Part shown: in pieces, positions 35,489 to 43,964 of the stretch
Layout: each line of letters begins with the position of its first letter
Numbering within the stretch: position 1 is the first letter of the stretch
Assembly (NCBI GenBank): GCA_018829445.1
Contig: JAHJTV010000076.1
Location: forward strand, 1-64,000
Source of the DNA: a bacterium
GTDB lineage: Bacteria; SAR324; XYD2-FULL-50-16
DNA length: 64,000 nucleotides
Reading direction: 5' to 3'
Made by a program: the position numbers and the translations under genes
The notes under the pieces: generated by a model
Told to the model about the DNA's origin: nothing
The model's database searches: none
The model's input: only the letters and a program-made list of their open reading frames with translations

Positions 35489-36379
35489 CTAGCTTTCCTC
35501 GAAAAAATCCTCGTCAATCTCTTTGACTTCATAGATATTTTGTACTTGTACTCCAATGTTATATTGATGCATCAAATCGACAATTTTATTGCCATCAATC
35601 AGAATTATCGTATGATGTGCTTCGCGAGCTTTTTTTACTGCCGAATCATTAAAGGTAGAGGTTGTCACAAAAACACCCTTGCTTGTATCTCCGCTCATTG
35701 CTCCAATAAAATTCCTGATATCCTTTTCAGTTACTTTATTGTCTTTGTAGCGTTTGGCTTGAATATAGATCTTCTCCAATCCCAATTGGTCCTGGTTTAT
35801 TACACCGTCGATACCGCCATCACCCGACTTTGGTGTTTCCGTGAATTCTCCATAACCCATCTTGTTTAATAGAATTAGAATAGCTTTCTCAAAATAATAT
35901 GGATCCATTTCTTTTAGTCGATCCAGCAAGTCAACTTTCACTTGTGATTCTATGGCTGTAAATCCTGAATCAATCAAATCTTGAGGTGATTCGTTTTCAA
36001 TAGTAGTTTCTTCACTTTCAATCTTTTTTGCAGCTTTTTTCGCCTGTTCATAGGCCATGTAGTCAGGATCTTTTTTTAATTCAGACAGCGACAATCCTCC
36101 TTTTTTAAGAACTTCCAATCCTTTTTCGGTGATTTGTACCATTCCCCGTTTTGGTTGCTGAACAAATTTCCCTTGCTTTAGATATGCTTTGCCCCAATCG
36201 ATACGGTTGAATATCAAAATTTGGCCGCTTTTTGTCCTCTGAGCCAATAAGGCATCCGGTCGGTCGGAGTAAAATTCATCTCTAACTTTTTTTCGTAGCT
36301 CACTCGATTGAATCACCTTCCTATCGCTCAACACTGTTAAAATCGGCATAAACGTTTCATGATATTTTGGTAATTCCAT
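35489..36379 (-). CDS. Mrr-like restriction endonuclease
   Basis: The 296-aa product has an N-terminal winged-helix Mrr_N region (about residues 5-95), a charged linker, and a C-terminal Mrr catalytic domain (about 155-275). Active-site residues are Asp191 (GDGGIDGVI) and the QAK motif at Gln207-Lys209, a usual variant of PD-(D/E)XK in Mrr proteins. A final strand-helix (GVFVTTSTF) is present. Mrr enzymes cut modified or foreign DNA. It is the first gene of the four-gene operon, though a small overlapping frame precedes it. Confidence 0.88.
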   Translation of the reverse strand: MELPKYHETFMPILTVLSDRKVIQSSELRKKVRDEFYSDRPDALLAQRTKSGQILIFNRIDWGKAYLKQGKFVQQPKRGMVQITEKGLEVLKKGGLSLSELKKDPDYMAYEQAKKAAKKIESEETTIENESPQDLIDSGFTAIESQVKVDLLDRLKEMDPYYFEKAILILLNKMGYGEFTETPKSGDGGIDGVINQDQLGLEKIYIQAKRYKDNKVTEKDIRNFIGAMSGDTSKGVFVTTSTFNDSAVKKAREAHHTIILIDGNKIVDLMHQYNIGVQVQNIYEVKEIDEDFFEES

Positions 36380-36567
36380 ATGTGTAAATTTGAAATAGAT
36401 TTGAAATTTTTCCGTGATTGAATCCCCTTTTTCATCTCTTCTTGCAGCACCATACCCCCAAGAAAAAATAAATTCAACATTATCAAGCTAATAATTGATT
36501 GAGCATCAAACTTATCAATCATAGTGATTAAACATATGGAACCAGCGACCGAAGCCGCCAGTTGCAT
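36337..36567 (-). CDS. Possible small membrane protein overlapping the Mrr-like gene
   Basis: This is a 76-aa frame from ATG 36567 with two hydrophobic stretches (AASVAGSICLITMI and ISLIMLNLFFLGGMVL) followed by a basic tail. It overlaps the first 43 bp of the Mrr-like gene and has no clear ribosome site. It follows the 57-aa membrane-peptide gene by about 20 bp. It may be real or chance. Confidence 0.35.
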   Translation of the reverse strand: MQLAASVAGSICLITMIDKFDAQSIISLIMLNLFFLGGMVLQEEMKKGIQSRKNFKSISNLHIWNYQNIMKRLCRF

Positions 36568-36588
36568 CACTACGACATTTTAGCTTGC

Positions 36589-36762
36589 TCAATAATCACC
36601 AGGATTGGAGTAATCATCAGGGAAATTGTCCGACAGCGAACCATACTTTTCTTTGTATTCGCTGTAGGTCATCTGCTCCTTTCCTTTTCCACGAATGTAA
36701 AGGACAGTGAAAATGACAGCATCAATTGCGATACCCAAGCCGACATAAAACCAAATAGACAT
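36589..36762 (-). CDS. Small single-pass membrane protein
   Basis: The 57-aa product is MSIWFYVGLGIAIDAVIFTV..., one N-terminal membrane helix (residues 3-23) followed by a polar tail (GKEQMTYSEYKEKYGSLSDN). AAAGGAGG lies just before the ATG. It is too short for usual gene calling. It could belong to the nuclease operon as a membrane partner, about 210 bp upstream of the Mrr-like start. Confidence 0.6.
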   Translation of the reverse strand: MSIWFYVGLGIAIDAVIFTVLYIRGKGKEQMTYSEYKEKYGSLSDNFPDDYSNPGDY

Positions 36763-37398
36763 ACGCCTCCTTTGTTTGAATTGTTAAAAATACCGCTCCC
36801 GAAGGAACGGTAAGAGAGGGGAGATAATATCTATATTTGGATGATGAAAACGGTATTATCAGATGTGCAATAGGGTTTTATCCCTTATTAATAAAGGAAT
36901 TGGGGAGACTTATTCAAAATCGTTTTAAAATCGCAGGAAAATGGATTTGTTTTAATCCAACGGGGAAATGTTGGTTGGGGAAAATTTTTGCAGATAACCA
37001 GGGTTAAAATGAGAAAATTTGAAATGGAAGGTTGTGAGAATGCGGAATTAAGGGCTTTTGTGGCGGGATGTAACGGTAATCTGAAAAGAATGATCGATTT
37101 GCAGCGAAAACACTGCCTTTTCTTCAAATTGTCATCTCTTCAAATTTGTCTCTTGCAGGAGACTGGAAATTTGGTGTTCGGAGCAATTAGCTAAAAACAG
37201 CTGTATAGGCGGAGATAATTTATAATTTTGGTAAGATAAAGGAAGGAAACCATGGCAATGACTGGCTGGTGACGTTCAACGTCCATATTCTAATGAAAAA
37301 AAAATCCAGAATGGCCATTGCCACGGCCATTTAAAAACTATCAATTTTGCTGATAAAATCATACCCGCAATAAAGGGTTTTTTTGAAAATCGTTGATT
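36763..37398. other. Non-coding region with a palindrome
   Basis: No convincing gene is seen in these 636 bp. It contains an imperfect palindrome GTCTCTTGCAGGAGAC at 37148-37163, flanked by caaattt/aaatttg, and the terminator of the AAA+ gene at 37296-37331. The palindrome is an inverted copy of the one at 41000-41015. Confidence 0.5.
37296..37331 (-). terminator. Rho-independent terminator of the AAA+ gene
   Basis: On the minus strand AATGGCC-gtggcaat-GGCCATT is followed after five bases by nine T residues. It lies 68 bp downstream of the stop codon at 37399. Confidence 0.65.
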
Positions 37399-39168
37399 CT
37401 ACCTAGCATAGACTAAGTCAGGATTATCATACTTCCATAACTCATGCTCAAGATTGCGACATGACTTTAAAATATACTTTGTTTTTTTGTGAGTCCAACC
37501 CCAATCACGAGTTGAAAGTGCATCGCCTGGCTCGAATTTTATGACTTTTTTGGCACTACCGGAATTTAAATATGATCTTAAAATTTTCTCCTCTCCCATC
37601 GCTTTTGAAAATAAAAAGAGTTCTTCCAAATCCTCAAGCCAGATCTGATAGAATCTAAATAGATCAGGAGGAACTGTGTCCATTTCGCTATCAAAATGAT
37701 CAAGCAGTCGTTCTATCTGCTTAATAAAGGTCATTGAAAAGTGGTGTTCTTCATAAAAGTACCATACAGTTAAGCGTACCGTCTCTGCTGATAATATGTT
37801 GTTAATAACCTTTATGCTATTAGCCGCTTGTTCTGGACTGAATTCAATAGTCGAAAGTTTTTCAGACAATCTTTTGCGTTTCTTGTAAATCCCTTTTTGA
37901 TTCAATTTGTTTCTGATTTGAGTCCGAATTGATGGTGGTTTCTCTTCTTTGCTTACTGTATCCGCATCTACAAACTGTGATAGATTCTCACTCAATTCTT
38001 TGGCGATACTATCATAGATGGATTTTAACTTTGATACGTCATGACTGTCAGAGTCTTTGTCTTGAACCGGTTGACGTTCATCCGGCTTGTTTAAGTCTTC
38101 TAGTTTCTTCCTGGCCTTATTCTCTATTTCGTGAATCCTGTTACCCGCTCCACGAATGATGCCTTTGAATACTCCCTGCAGATCGTTTTTCTTCAGCCAC
38201 TCACATTCATCGACAATCAACTTTGGATTATCGGTATTCAACTCCAACCATCTGTTAAAATTGTCAGTTTCTATTATGCTTGCGTTTTTCTTCTTCGTTT
38301 TTCTTTTCCGCTCCTTTACTAGTTTTTCAAATCGTTTCGCAGCGTACGACGGGTAATTGAATCCCTTCAGCTTTTCATCTGATAACTCAATCCCATAGTC
38401 TGCTCCCTCTTCAGGCAGTTCCAACTCAAGCGAACCACCTTTGTATGTGGCAACTGCTCTTTCAATCGTATTTTTTAACGCTCGCACGTTACTATTCCAA
38501 GAATGTTGGATTAGTGCCTCAAAATGTTGTTCTAATTGCTCAATAGAAACCTGTTTATTGTATTTATCAGCATACAACTCTAAGAAGTGTTCTGCGAGAT
38601 CAGGAATATCTTCTTTTCTGGAATTAAGAGGTGGCAGTTTTATTGTAAATATATTCAACCTGTTTAAAAGATCTTCTCTAAACAAACCTTGAGCGACCAG
38701 AGTAAAAGGGTCTTCTTGAAAAGATGAAATAATCCTAACATCAATCTTTTCAGATTTATCAGAACCGACTGGTTCAATCTCGCCAAATTCGGTCAATCTC
38801 AGAAGCTTTACTTGCATCGCCATACTTATCGATTGCATCTCATCAAGATATACTGTGCCTCCATGAAAAGACTTGAATATCCCGGGCCGTTTGCTACTGG
38901 CGCTGGTAAAAGAGCCTTTTACATGGCCAAACAATTCAGAATCCAGCGTATTCTCATTCAAAGCCCCACAATTGACAGCTCTGAATAATTTATCTGGTCT
39001 GTTGCTAAGTTTGTGAATCGCTTCGGCAACTACTTCTTTCCCCGTTCCTGTCTCTCCAATAATTAGTACCGGGGCTTCTGTTGTTGCGAATTCTTTTATT
39101 CGTTCCTTGACTTTAACGATCTCAGGATGATCACCAATCAAATGTTTATCAATGTCATATTCAGGCAT
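37399..39168 (-). CDS. Sigma54-activator-like AAA+ protein with degenerate GAFTGA loop
   Basis: The 589-aa product starts directly with a sigma54-interaction-type AAA+ domain (residues 8-240). Walker A is GETGTGKE at 38-45 and Walker B GGTVYLDE at 103-110. The arginine-finger region is FREDLLNRLN at 163-172. The sigma54-contact loop, normally GAFTGA, reads GSFTSA at 85-90. There is no receiver or GAF domain before it and no Fis-type helix-turn-helix at the end. Instead about 330 charged, helical residues follow. It may therefore be a motor that no longer activates sigma54. It is divergent from the 477-aa gene, with a 271-bp shared control region. Confidence 0.8.
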   Translation of the reverse strand: MPEYDIDKHLIGDHPEIVKVKERIKEFATTEAPVLIIGETGTGKEVVAEAIHKLSNRPDKLFRAVNCGALNENTLDSELFGHVKGSFTSASSKRPGIFKSFHGGTVYLDEMQSISMAMQVKLLRLTEFGEIEPVGSDKSEKIDVRIISSFQEDPFTLVAQGLFREDLLNRLNIFTIKLPPLNSRKEDIPDLAEHFLELYADKYNKQVSIEQLEQHFEALIQHSWNSNVRALKNTIERAVATYKGGSLELELPEEGADYGIELSDEKLKGFNYPSYAAKRFEKLVKERKRKTKKKNASIIETDNFNRWLELNTDNPKLIVDECEWLKKNDLQGVFKGIIRGAGNRIHEIENKARKKLEDLNKPDERQPVQDKDSDSHDVSKLKSIYDSIAKELSENLSQFVDADTVSKEEKPPSIRTQIRNKLNQKGIYKKRKRLSEKLSTIEFSPEQAANSIKVINNILSAETVRLTVWYFYEEHHFSMTFIKQIERLLDHFDSEMDTVPPDLFRFYQIWLEDLEELFLFSKAMGEEKILRSYLNSGSAKKVIKFEPGDALSTRDWGWTHKKTKYILKSCRNLEHELWKYDNPDLVYAR

Positions 39169-39195
39169 ATCAAATCAACTAATTAATTTTTTTAA

Positions 39196-39268
39196 CTATT
39201 CTAAACTATTCTCAAAATTCACTTATTCTATTCCGAATATAACAGAATTCCTAAGAATAGGAGAATAG
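39196..39268. promoter_or_regulatory. Symmetric heptamer operator in the divergent intergenic region
   Basis: CTATTCT occurs at 39196-39202 and 39206-39212. Its reverse complement AGAATAG occurs at 39254-39260 and 39262-39268. The two direct pairs face each other across 41 bp in the control region shared by the AAA+ gene and the 477-aa gene. A partial TATTCTATTCC lies between. This arrangement suggests a binding site for a dimeric or looping regulator. Confidence 0.5.
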
Positions 39269-39439
39269 TTGAAAATGTTTTTATTAATTATCTGTAATTA
39301 TAGAATATTTGATTTGGCACATCAACTGCAATTTAAGAAAGTATCAACGTTGATTTTTAAATATCGTCGGAAAATGTTTTCCGGCAAATGACAGGTACCT
39401 GTTTCAGCATTTCATACAACCATTCAATGGAGAATGAAA

Positions 39440-40873
39440 ATGAAACAAAATAGCCAGCAAGTCGCTGGCATTCAAAAGCCTTTCAGTATTAAGGAAGGTG
39501 ATCTGTACAAGTTCTGTGACGTCATGGAGCCTTTTAACAGAGAGGGAAGTATCAGCATCTATGATTCCCAAGCCAATTTCACCGATGTTGATAACAACCT
39601 ATTCTTCCAATACAACTTTGAAAAGCTGTTTGGCGGGAAGATGGACTTCTTATATGCAGACTGTAAAAACATGCATATAAGAATGAAAGAGATGGCAAAA
39701 GTTGGTGATCTGAAATGTATGCTTGTCGGGAATAGGGTTGAAGTAAAAGGCGGAAACCTTACTATGAACCTTGATCTTCCTTCAGGTTCTGAGCGTGAGG
39801 CGTTGCCATTCAATTTGAGCAATTTCAAACAATTTGGTGTTGATTTTCCAGTCAATGAAGATACAAGACGGATCACCCATACCCAACGCTCCAAAAAGGA
39901 CCTTTGCGCTCAACTCTGTTTTGATGGTGACGATCTTGTTTTCATCAACAGAATTCCAAAAGACCGCTTCATGGTGTCAGTCAACTACCAGTTGATGCAT
40001 GATCGTGGGAAGAAACAAAAAGGTGATTTTGTCCTTGAATCGACAGACTTCCTCAGCATCAAGGCTGACAAACACACCTTGAAACTTTACCACGATGGAA
40101 CACGTTACCTGCTCTGTACTGTATATGAAATCGGAGGTGAGGTTTTTTATTCATGGGAATGGTTGCGGATTCAGGGTGATTCAGACCCTGCTAACAAGGT
40201 GATCAGAATTCCGGAAGCCGGACCTGAGGACAAAGCAACTGTCGAAGGAAGAATCGAAAAGAACTATCTGACCGAAGGCACTGCCAAACATGAAATTTAT
40301 CAGGATCTGGTTGTTATTGAAAAACACAACGAACACTATTTCATGGGGCAACGGCAGTATATCGGTAACCTCGCGCACTACATTCGGGATCGGTATCAAC
40401 AGGAACGATCAACCTATTATACCGATGCTCGGGTTGTTGAAATGTACGTCCGAACAGGCCGGGAACACGTTCTTGAATCAAATGTGCCGGGTGTCGTCTC
40501 TAAGTCAAAAGCGATTGCCTATGCCCCAGAAGAAATACAGATTGAGCTTCTGGACAAATTTGATGCGATGGACCTCAAAGCCATTAATGATCGAATAAAA
40601 CAGTTCAATAATGGCAAGAAGCCAGCAACAGTCAACGATATCAAACCAAAGCTTTCCTGGCTGAAGTTGGCTAAGTCAAAAAAGAAGGATAGCTTCACGG
40701 CTGATTTTAATGAGAAGGCATATACCGATAAAGGCGAAAGGTTGCGCAAGCAGGCTCAATTTCAGCGGATTGTGAAAATGCTTATAGGCATTGACGATGA
40801 AATGTTGCCCCAAGTGTTGCGAACATATGATCAACTGGAATCGGAACGGAAGAAAGCTTCTCCGACTGAATAG
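39440..40873 (+). CDS. Unknown 477-aa protein paired with the AAA+ gene
   Basis: The start ATG 39440 is favoured over 39434 because GGAG is 7 bp before it. I do not recognise the family. The first ~250 residues are rich in short strands (MHIRMKEM, CMLVGNRVEVKGGNLTMNL, FLSIKADKHTLKLYHDGTR) in a clamp-like or beta-sandwich pattern. The last ~120 residues are helical and basic. No catalytic motif is visible. The divergent arrangement and shared operator region link it to the AAA+ protein. A DNA-associated role is only a guess. Confidence 0.8.
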   Translation: MKQNSQQVAGIQKPFSIKEGDLYKFCDVMEPFNREGSISIYDSQANFTDVDNNLFFQYNFEKLFGGKMDFLYADCKNMHIRMKEMAKVGDLKCMLVGNRVEVKGGNLTMNLDLPSGSEREALPFNLSNFKQFGVDFPVNEDTRRITHTQRSKKDLCAQLCFDGDDLVFINRIPKDRFMVSVNYQLMHDRGKKQKGDFVLESTDFLSIKADKHTLKLYHDGTRYLLCTVYEIGGEVFYSWEWLRIQGDSDPANKVIRIPEAGPEDKATVEGRIEKNYLTEGTAKHEIYQDLVVIEKHNEHYFMGQRQYIGNLAHYIRDRYQQERSTYYTDARVVEMYVRTGREHVLESNVPGVVSKSKAIAYAPEEIQIELLDKFDAMDLKAINDRIKQFNNGKKPATVNDIKPKLSWLKLAKSKKKDSFTADFNEKAYTDKGERLRKQAQFQRIVKMLIGIDDEMLPQVLRTYDQLESERKKASPTE

Positions 40874-40874
40874 G

Positions 40875-40904
40875 TAAAAAAAGCAGCCTCCGCAATGGAG
40901 GCTG
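40875..40904 (-). terminator. Terminator-like hairpin facing leftward
   Basis: An 8-bp perfect stem CAGCCTCC-gcaat-GGAGGCTG is followed, on the minus strand, by GC and seven T residues. It would stop leftward transcripts from the replication region before they run antisense into the 477-aa gene. It begins right after that gene's stop. Confidence 0.6.
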
Positions 40905-40999
40905 TTCATCCCTTAAAACTACACCAATCCTACATTACCCACCAAAATCAGCCCTATTCCTATCTATTCTGACTGTTTTTTTAAAATCATTAAAATCCA

Positions 41000-41015
41000 G
41001 TCTCCTGCAGGAGAC
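41000..41015. repeat. 16-bp perfect palindrome, partner of 37148-37163
   Basis: GTCTCCTGCAGGAGAC is an exact palindrome preceded by aaaatcca and followed by aatttt. On the opposite strand the copy at 37148-37163 has the same flanks (ccagtctcctgcaagagac). The two inverted copies bracket the two-gene AAA+/477-aa module. Confidence 0.6.
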
Positions 41016-41514
41016 AATTTTCACGACCTCATCTTTTCAAGGTTTTTGACTGTTTTAGCAGATTTGCAACACTATCTGACCTGTTTGCACCGTAATTAGA
41101 TATTATTCTTATGATACTTTCATCTATTGACAGCATACTGTCTGATTCTTCGACTCTTTGAGAACAGATATACCTATTCATAAATAAAATAGTAAGATGA
41201 GCGGCGGTGCTTTCTATTGTTCTAGGAGTCGCCGCTTTTTTATCGGATGACAAAAAAAAAGAATTGCTACCCGCAATCATTGAAAAAACACCACATTTCT
41301 GGTGACAAAATATCGCAGCGGTTACAAAAATATAAAATGGTGACAATATTGTAACCACCGTTGATTCGCTTTGAATGGTGACAACACATGATTTTCAAGA
41401 AAAGTTATTCTCGAAGTTACAGCAGGAACAAATAAACTTTGATCTGATAATTGACATCATGAATCAGGCAGATTTGATTCTCTGAATAATGATCAAACAT
41501 TGCCGGAATCATTT

Positions 41515-41897
41515 GGAGTCCAAAATTTAAATGAAAATGAATATATTTTTTGGACTAAAAAAGGCTTTGAAATTCATTGAAGTACAAATTTAGTCCAAAA
41601 CATAAAAAAAATTTTGTCCTAAGCAAAGTCACATATAACGTAGCTTTGAATACTTTAGGACAAAAAATACAGCTTTTTTAAGCTATTACTTTTTTATATA
41701 CCTATCTATTATTACTTATTATTTATAAAAATCTAAGTAGTAAATTTATATAAGTTTTTTGTCCTAGCATAGTCAAAGCGTTATAAACAGTGGAGTTGAA
41801 CAGGACAAAAAATAATTTGAGTTTTGCCAACAAAAACTCAAATCCTTTAATACTGTGCGTTTCCGCAGGACAAATTCATTTTTCATTTTTGTCCTAG
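41515..41897. other. Iteron-like cluster, candidate replication origin
   Basis: Nine copies of a short element related to TAGGACAAAAA occur in both orientations. They lie near 41515, 41548, 41590, 41613, 41655, 41756, 41802, 41867 and 41887. Two copies are longer (TTTTGTCCTAAGCAAAGTC and TTTTGTCCTAGCATAGTC). Between them lies a very AT-rich stretch (41681-41760). The cluster ends at the stop of the helicase gene. Iterons plus AT-rich DNA next to a helicase gene fit an origin of replication; function is inferred. The region 41016-41514 shows nothing convincing. Confidence 0.55.
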
Positions 41898-43469
41898 AAT
41901 CACATGCATTCTTTGTTGACGTTTCTGCTCTTTATATTCATAGCCCATTATTTCTGCGTATTGTCTTAACATACTGTAAAATGTCGTTGGTTTCATTTCA
42001 ATTTGGAACTCATTAGTGAATGCTGAGCATAAATCCTTTCGATCATGGGGCACATTGAGTGGTAACTTTTCAACCCAGCGTATAAATTCAGGACAATCCA
42101 GTTTCTTCAATTCATAATTCCTGTTTAAAGTCTGGATTAGTTCTCCCGCCTGTAAATATTTCTGAAGACAACCAGCCATGAATGTATCAAAGCGAGCCCA
42201 CTCTGTTTCATCCCAGTCATCAAAGAAACGCTTGCCATGCACCATTAACGGCGTTCGTTTGGTACTGTAAAAATCTGAGAATTCCACGACATGCTGCCTG
42301 GCAATGTATGACTCCCCGCCTTCCCCATTTCTCTCAAGAGGATGATTGGTTGTGATGATGATCTTCGGTGCTGTACTGAAGGGAATGCTGTATTTTGTTT
42401 TGTTCTTCCCCTCCACAGTCATGCTGCCGGTAACCATATGAAACAGGTTTTTGAACTTGAATTTTTCACTTACATCATCGAATAGAATTAGCTGGTGATC
42501 CAGTTTGATATTCTGAAAAGCGAACTTGTCACCGCCGATGCTGGTTAACTTCCCGTCATAGGACAACAGATTTCTCAACTTGCTCAATCCCTCACAGAAT
42601 AAAGATGACTTTCCTGTCTGCCCGTTCACCTGATACATGTTGTGATCCTCAAGAAGAAGACTTGCATCAGTGAGAATGACACACTTTTTGACAGCCGGAT
42701 CTTTGTAAGTATGAAGAAGATAACCAATGGCGTTAATCTTCTTCTCATATTCAGACTGATTGAGCTTGTAATGCCCTCCCTCCTTATATGAGCTACTGTT
42801 TTTTACAAACAGCTCGAAATCCCCTCCCCTTTCCTTCCGAAAATTCCTCCCAATCACTTGGTGTTTCCAAATTAAAGTGTCGAGATCTTGATACTTTATC
42901 AACTCATGACCGTCTTTCGTTATTTCCAGCAAACCGTTCTGATAGGGTAAAAACGCTTTATCCTTATCGTCTCGCAACGTGGTCACAGATCGCTCTGGTA
43001 TTGACCTCAGCTTTTTGCTGGTAAACAGCTTGCTGATATCACGGTGAGCAACAGAACGGATCTTTTCTTCTCCCTCCAATTGTCTCATCAGGATATCAAT
43101 TATCTGATCCTCAGTGATATTTTCAACCAGGTTATTCTGGACATGAACATAGCTGGTACTCTCCCCATCAACGATTTTGGAAACACCAAGCCTGCCTAGA
43201 TAATGCATTAGTTTTAACCCATCAATGTCATTTGATTTCTCATCAAAGAAGTCTATTACCGGATCACATGATTCTATTGTTTCACTTTCTACTTTCACTG
43301 GTTCCGGTTTAATTTGCTCGTTTATTGGCTTTTTATTGATGGCCATATTAATTGATCGTTCTATGTTGGGCAGACATGCTTCATCTGGATCTTCAATATC
43401 ATTTTCCAAGTCCAGAAAATCAACTTCCCGTGAGTAGGGATTATCAATTAACTCTTCATATGATGGCAT
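41883..43469 (-). CDS. SF3-type replicative helicase (P4/D5 primase-helicase relative)
   Basis: The 528-aa product has a C-terminal superfamily 3 helicase core: Walker A region VNGQTGKSS near residue 285, Walker B LILFDDVSEKF near 328, and sensor-like IIITTNHP near 370. The N-terminal ~200 residues lack the polymerase motifs of a full primase. The separate CHC2 zinc-finger gene 31 bp upstream may supply the priming part. This is typical of phage-satellite or plasmid-like integrative elements. The iteron-like cluster lies at its 3' end. Confidence 0.8.
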   Translation of the reverse strand: MPSYEELIDNPYSREVDFLDLENDIEDPDEACLPNIERSINMAINKKPINEQIKPEPVKVESETIESCDPVIDFFDEKSNDIDGLKLMHYLGRLGVSKIVDGESTSYVHVQNNLVENITEDQIIDILMRQLEGEEKIRSVAHRDISKLFTSKKLRSIPERSVTTLRDDKDKAFLPYQNGLLEITKDGHELIKYQDLDTLIWKHQVIGRNFRKERGGDFELFVKNSSSYKEGGHYKLNQSEYEKKINAIGYLLHTYKDPAVKKCVILTDASLLLEDHNMYQVNGQTGKSSLFCEGLSKLRNLLSYDGKLTSIGGDKFAFQNIKLDHQLILFDDVSEKFKFKNLFHMVTGSMTVEGKNKTKYSIPFSTAPKIIITTNHPLERNGEGGESYIARQHVVEFSDFYSTKRTPLMVHGKRFFDDWDETEWARFDTFMAGCLQKYLQAGELIQTLNRNYELKKLDCPEFIRWVEKLPLNVPHDRKDLCSAFTNEFQIEMKPTTFYSMLRQYAEIMGYEYKEQKRQQRMHVILGQK

Positions 43470-43500
43470 TGCAACTCCTGTTATTATGGTGAATTTGAAT

Positions 43501-43803
43501 TTATGATATATTATAGATTGCTGCAGCCTCGACCAGTTTCCCCAGTGCTTGTTGATAGGTTAGTCCTTCTTTTCTCTGGAGATACTGAATCCAATTACCG
43601 CCTGTTTTACATTTAAAGCAGTACCAGACCGGTTTATCTGGGGCGATGGAAAAGGCAGGGCTATTATTTTCATGAAAAGGACAACAGGCTTTATATTGCC
43701 CGCTGGGTAGTTGTTTAAATTTATCCAGATATCCAAACAGCACTTGTTGATATTTCTTAGCAATCAGTTCTGCATGGATAGAGTTTAGAAAATTGTTCAT
43801 CAT
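43501..43803 (-). CDS. Stand-alone CHC2 zinc-finger protein (DnaG-type)
   Basis: The 100-aa product carries the primase zinc motif: CCPFH near residues 40-44 and YCFKCKTGG near 61-69. These give the Cys-His-Cys-Cys set that binds single-stranded DNA. No TOPRIM domain is attached, so it is a split primase module working with the helicase gene 31 bp downstream. AAAGGAG is best spaced for the second ATG at 43800. Confidence 0.87.
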   Translation of the reverse strand: MMNNFLNSIHAELIAKKYQQVLFGYLDKFKQLPSGQYKACCPFHENNSPAFSIAPDKPVWYCFKCKTGGNWIQYLQRKEGLTYQQALGKLVEAAAIYNIS

Positions 43804-43964
43804 ACTCCTTTAGCAGGCACACACCCGCTCAATAAGCAGATCAATAGATGCATCTGCTTTTATAGTGATTAAAATTTACAATATTTTTCTGCCGGAAAAT
43901 GGCAGTTATTGAAGGAAAAAGAAGAAGTTTTGCCCCCAAATGAGCAAAACTCATCAGGTACGGC

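Noticed and set aside
36988..37194. 68-aa plus-strand frame near the palindrome
   Set aside because: It runs through the palindrome, lacks a ribosome site and has no features of a protein.
41029..41358. 109-aa minus-strand frame left of the iteron-like cluster
   Set aside because: No ribosome site, no domain, unusual composition; the region is more simply non-coding.
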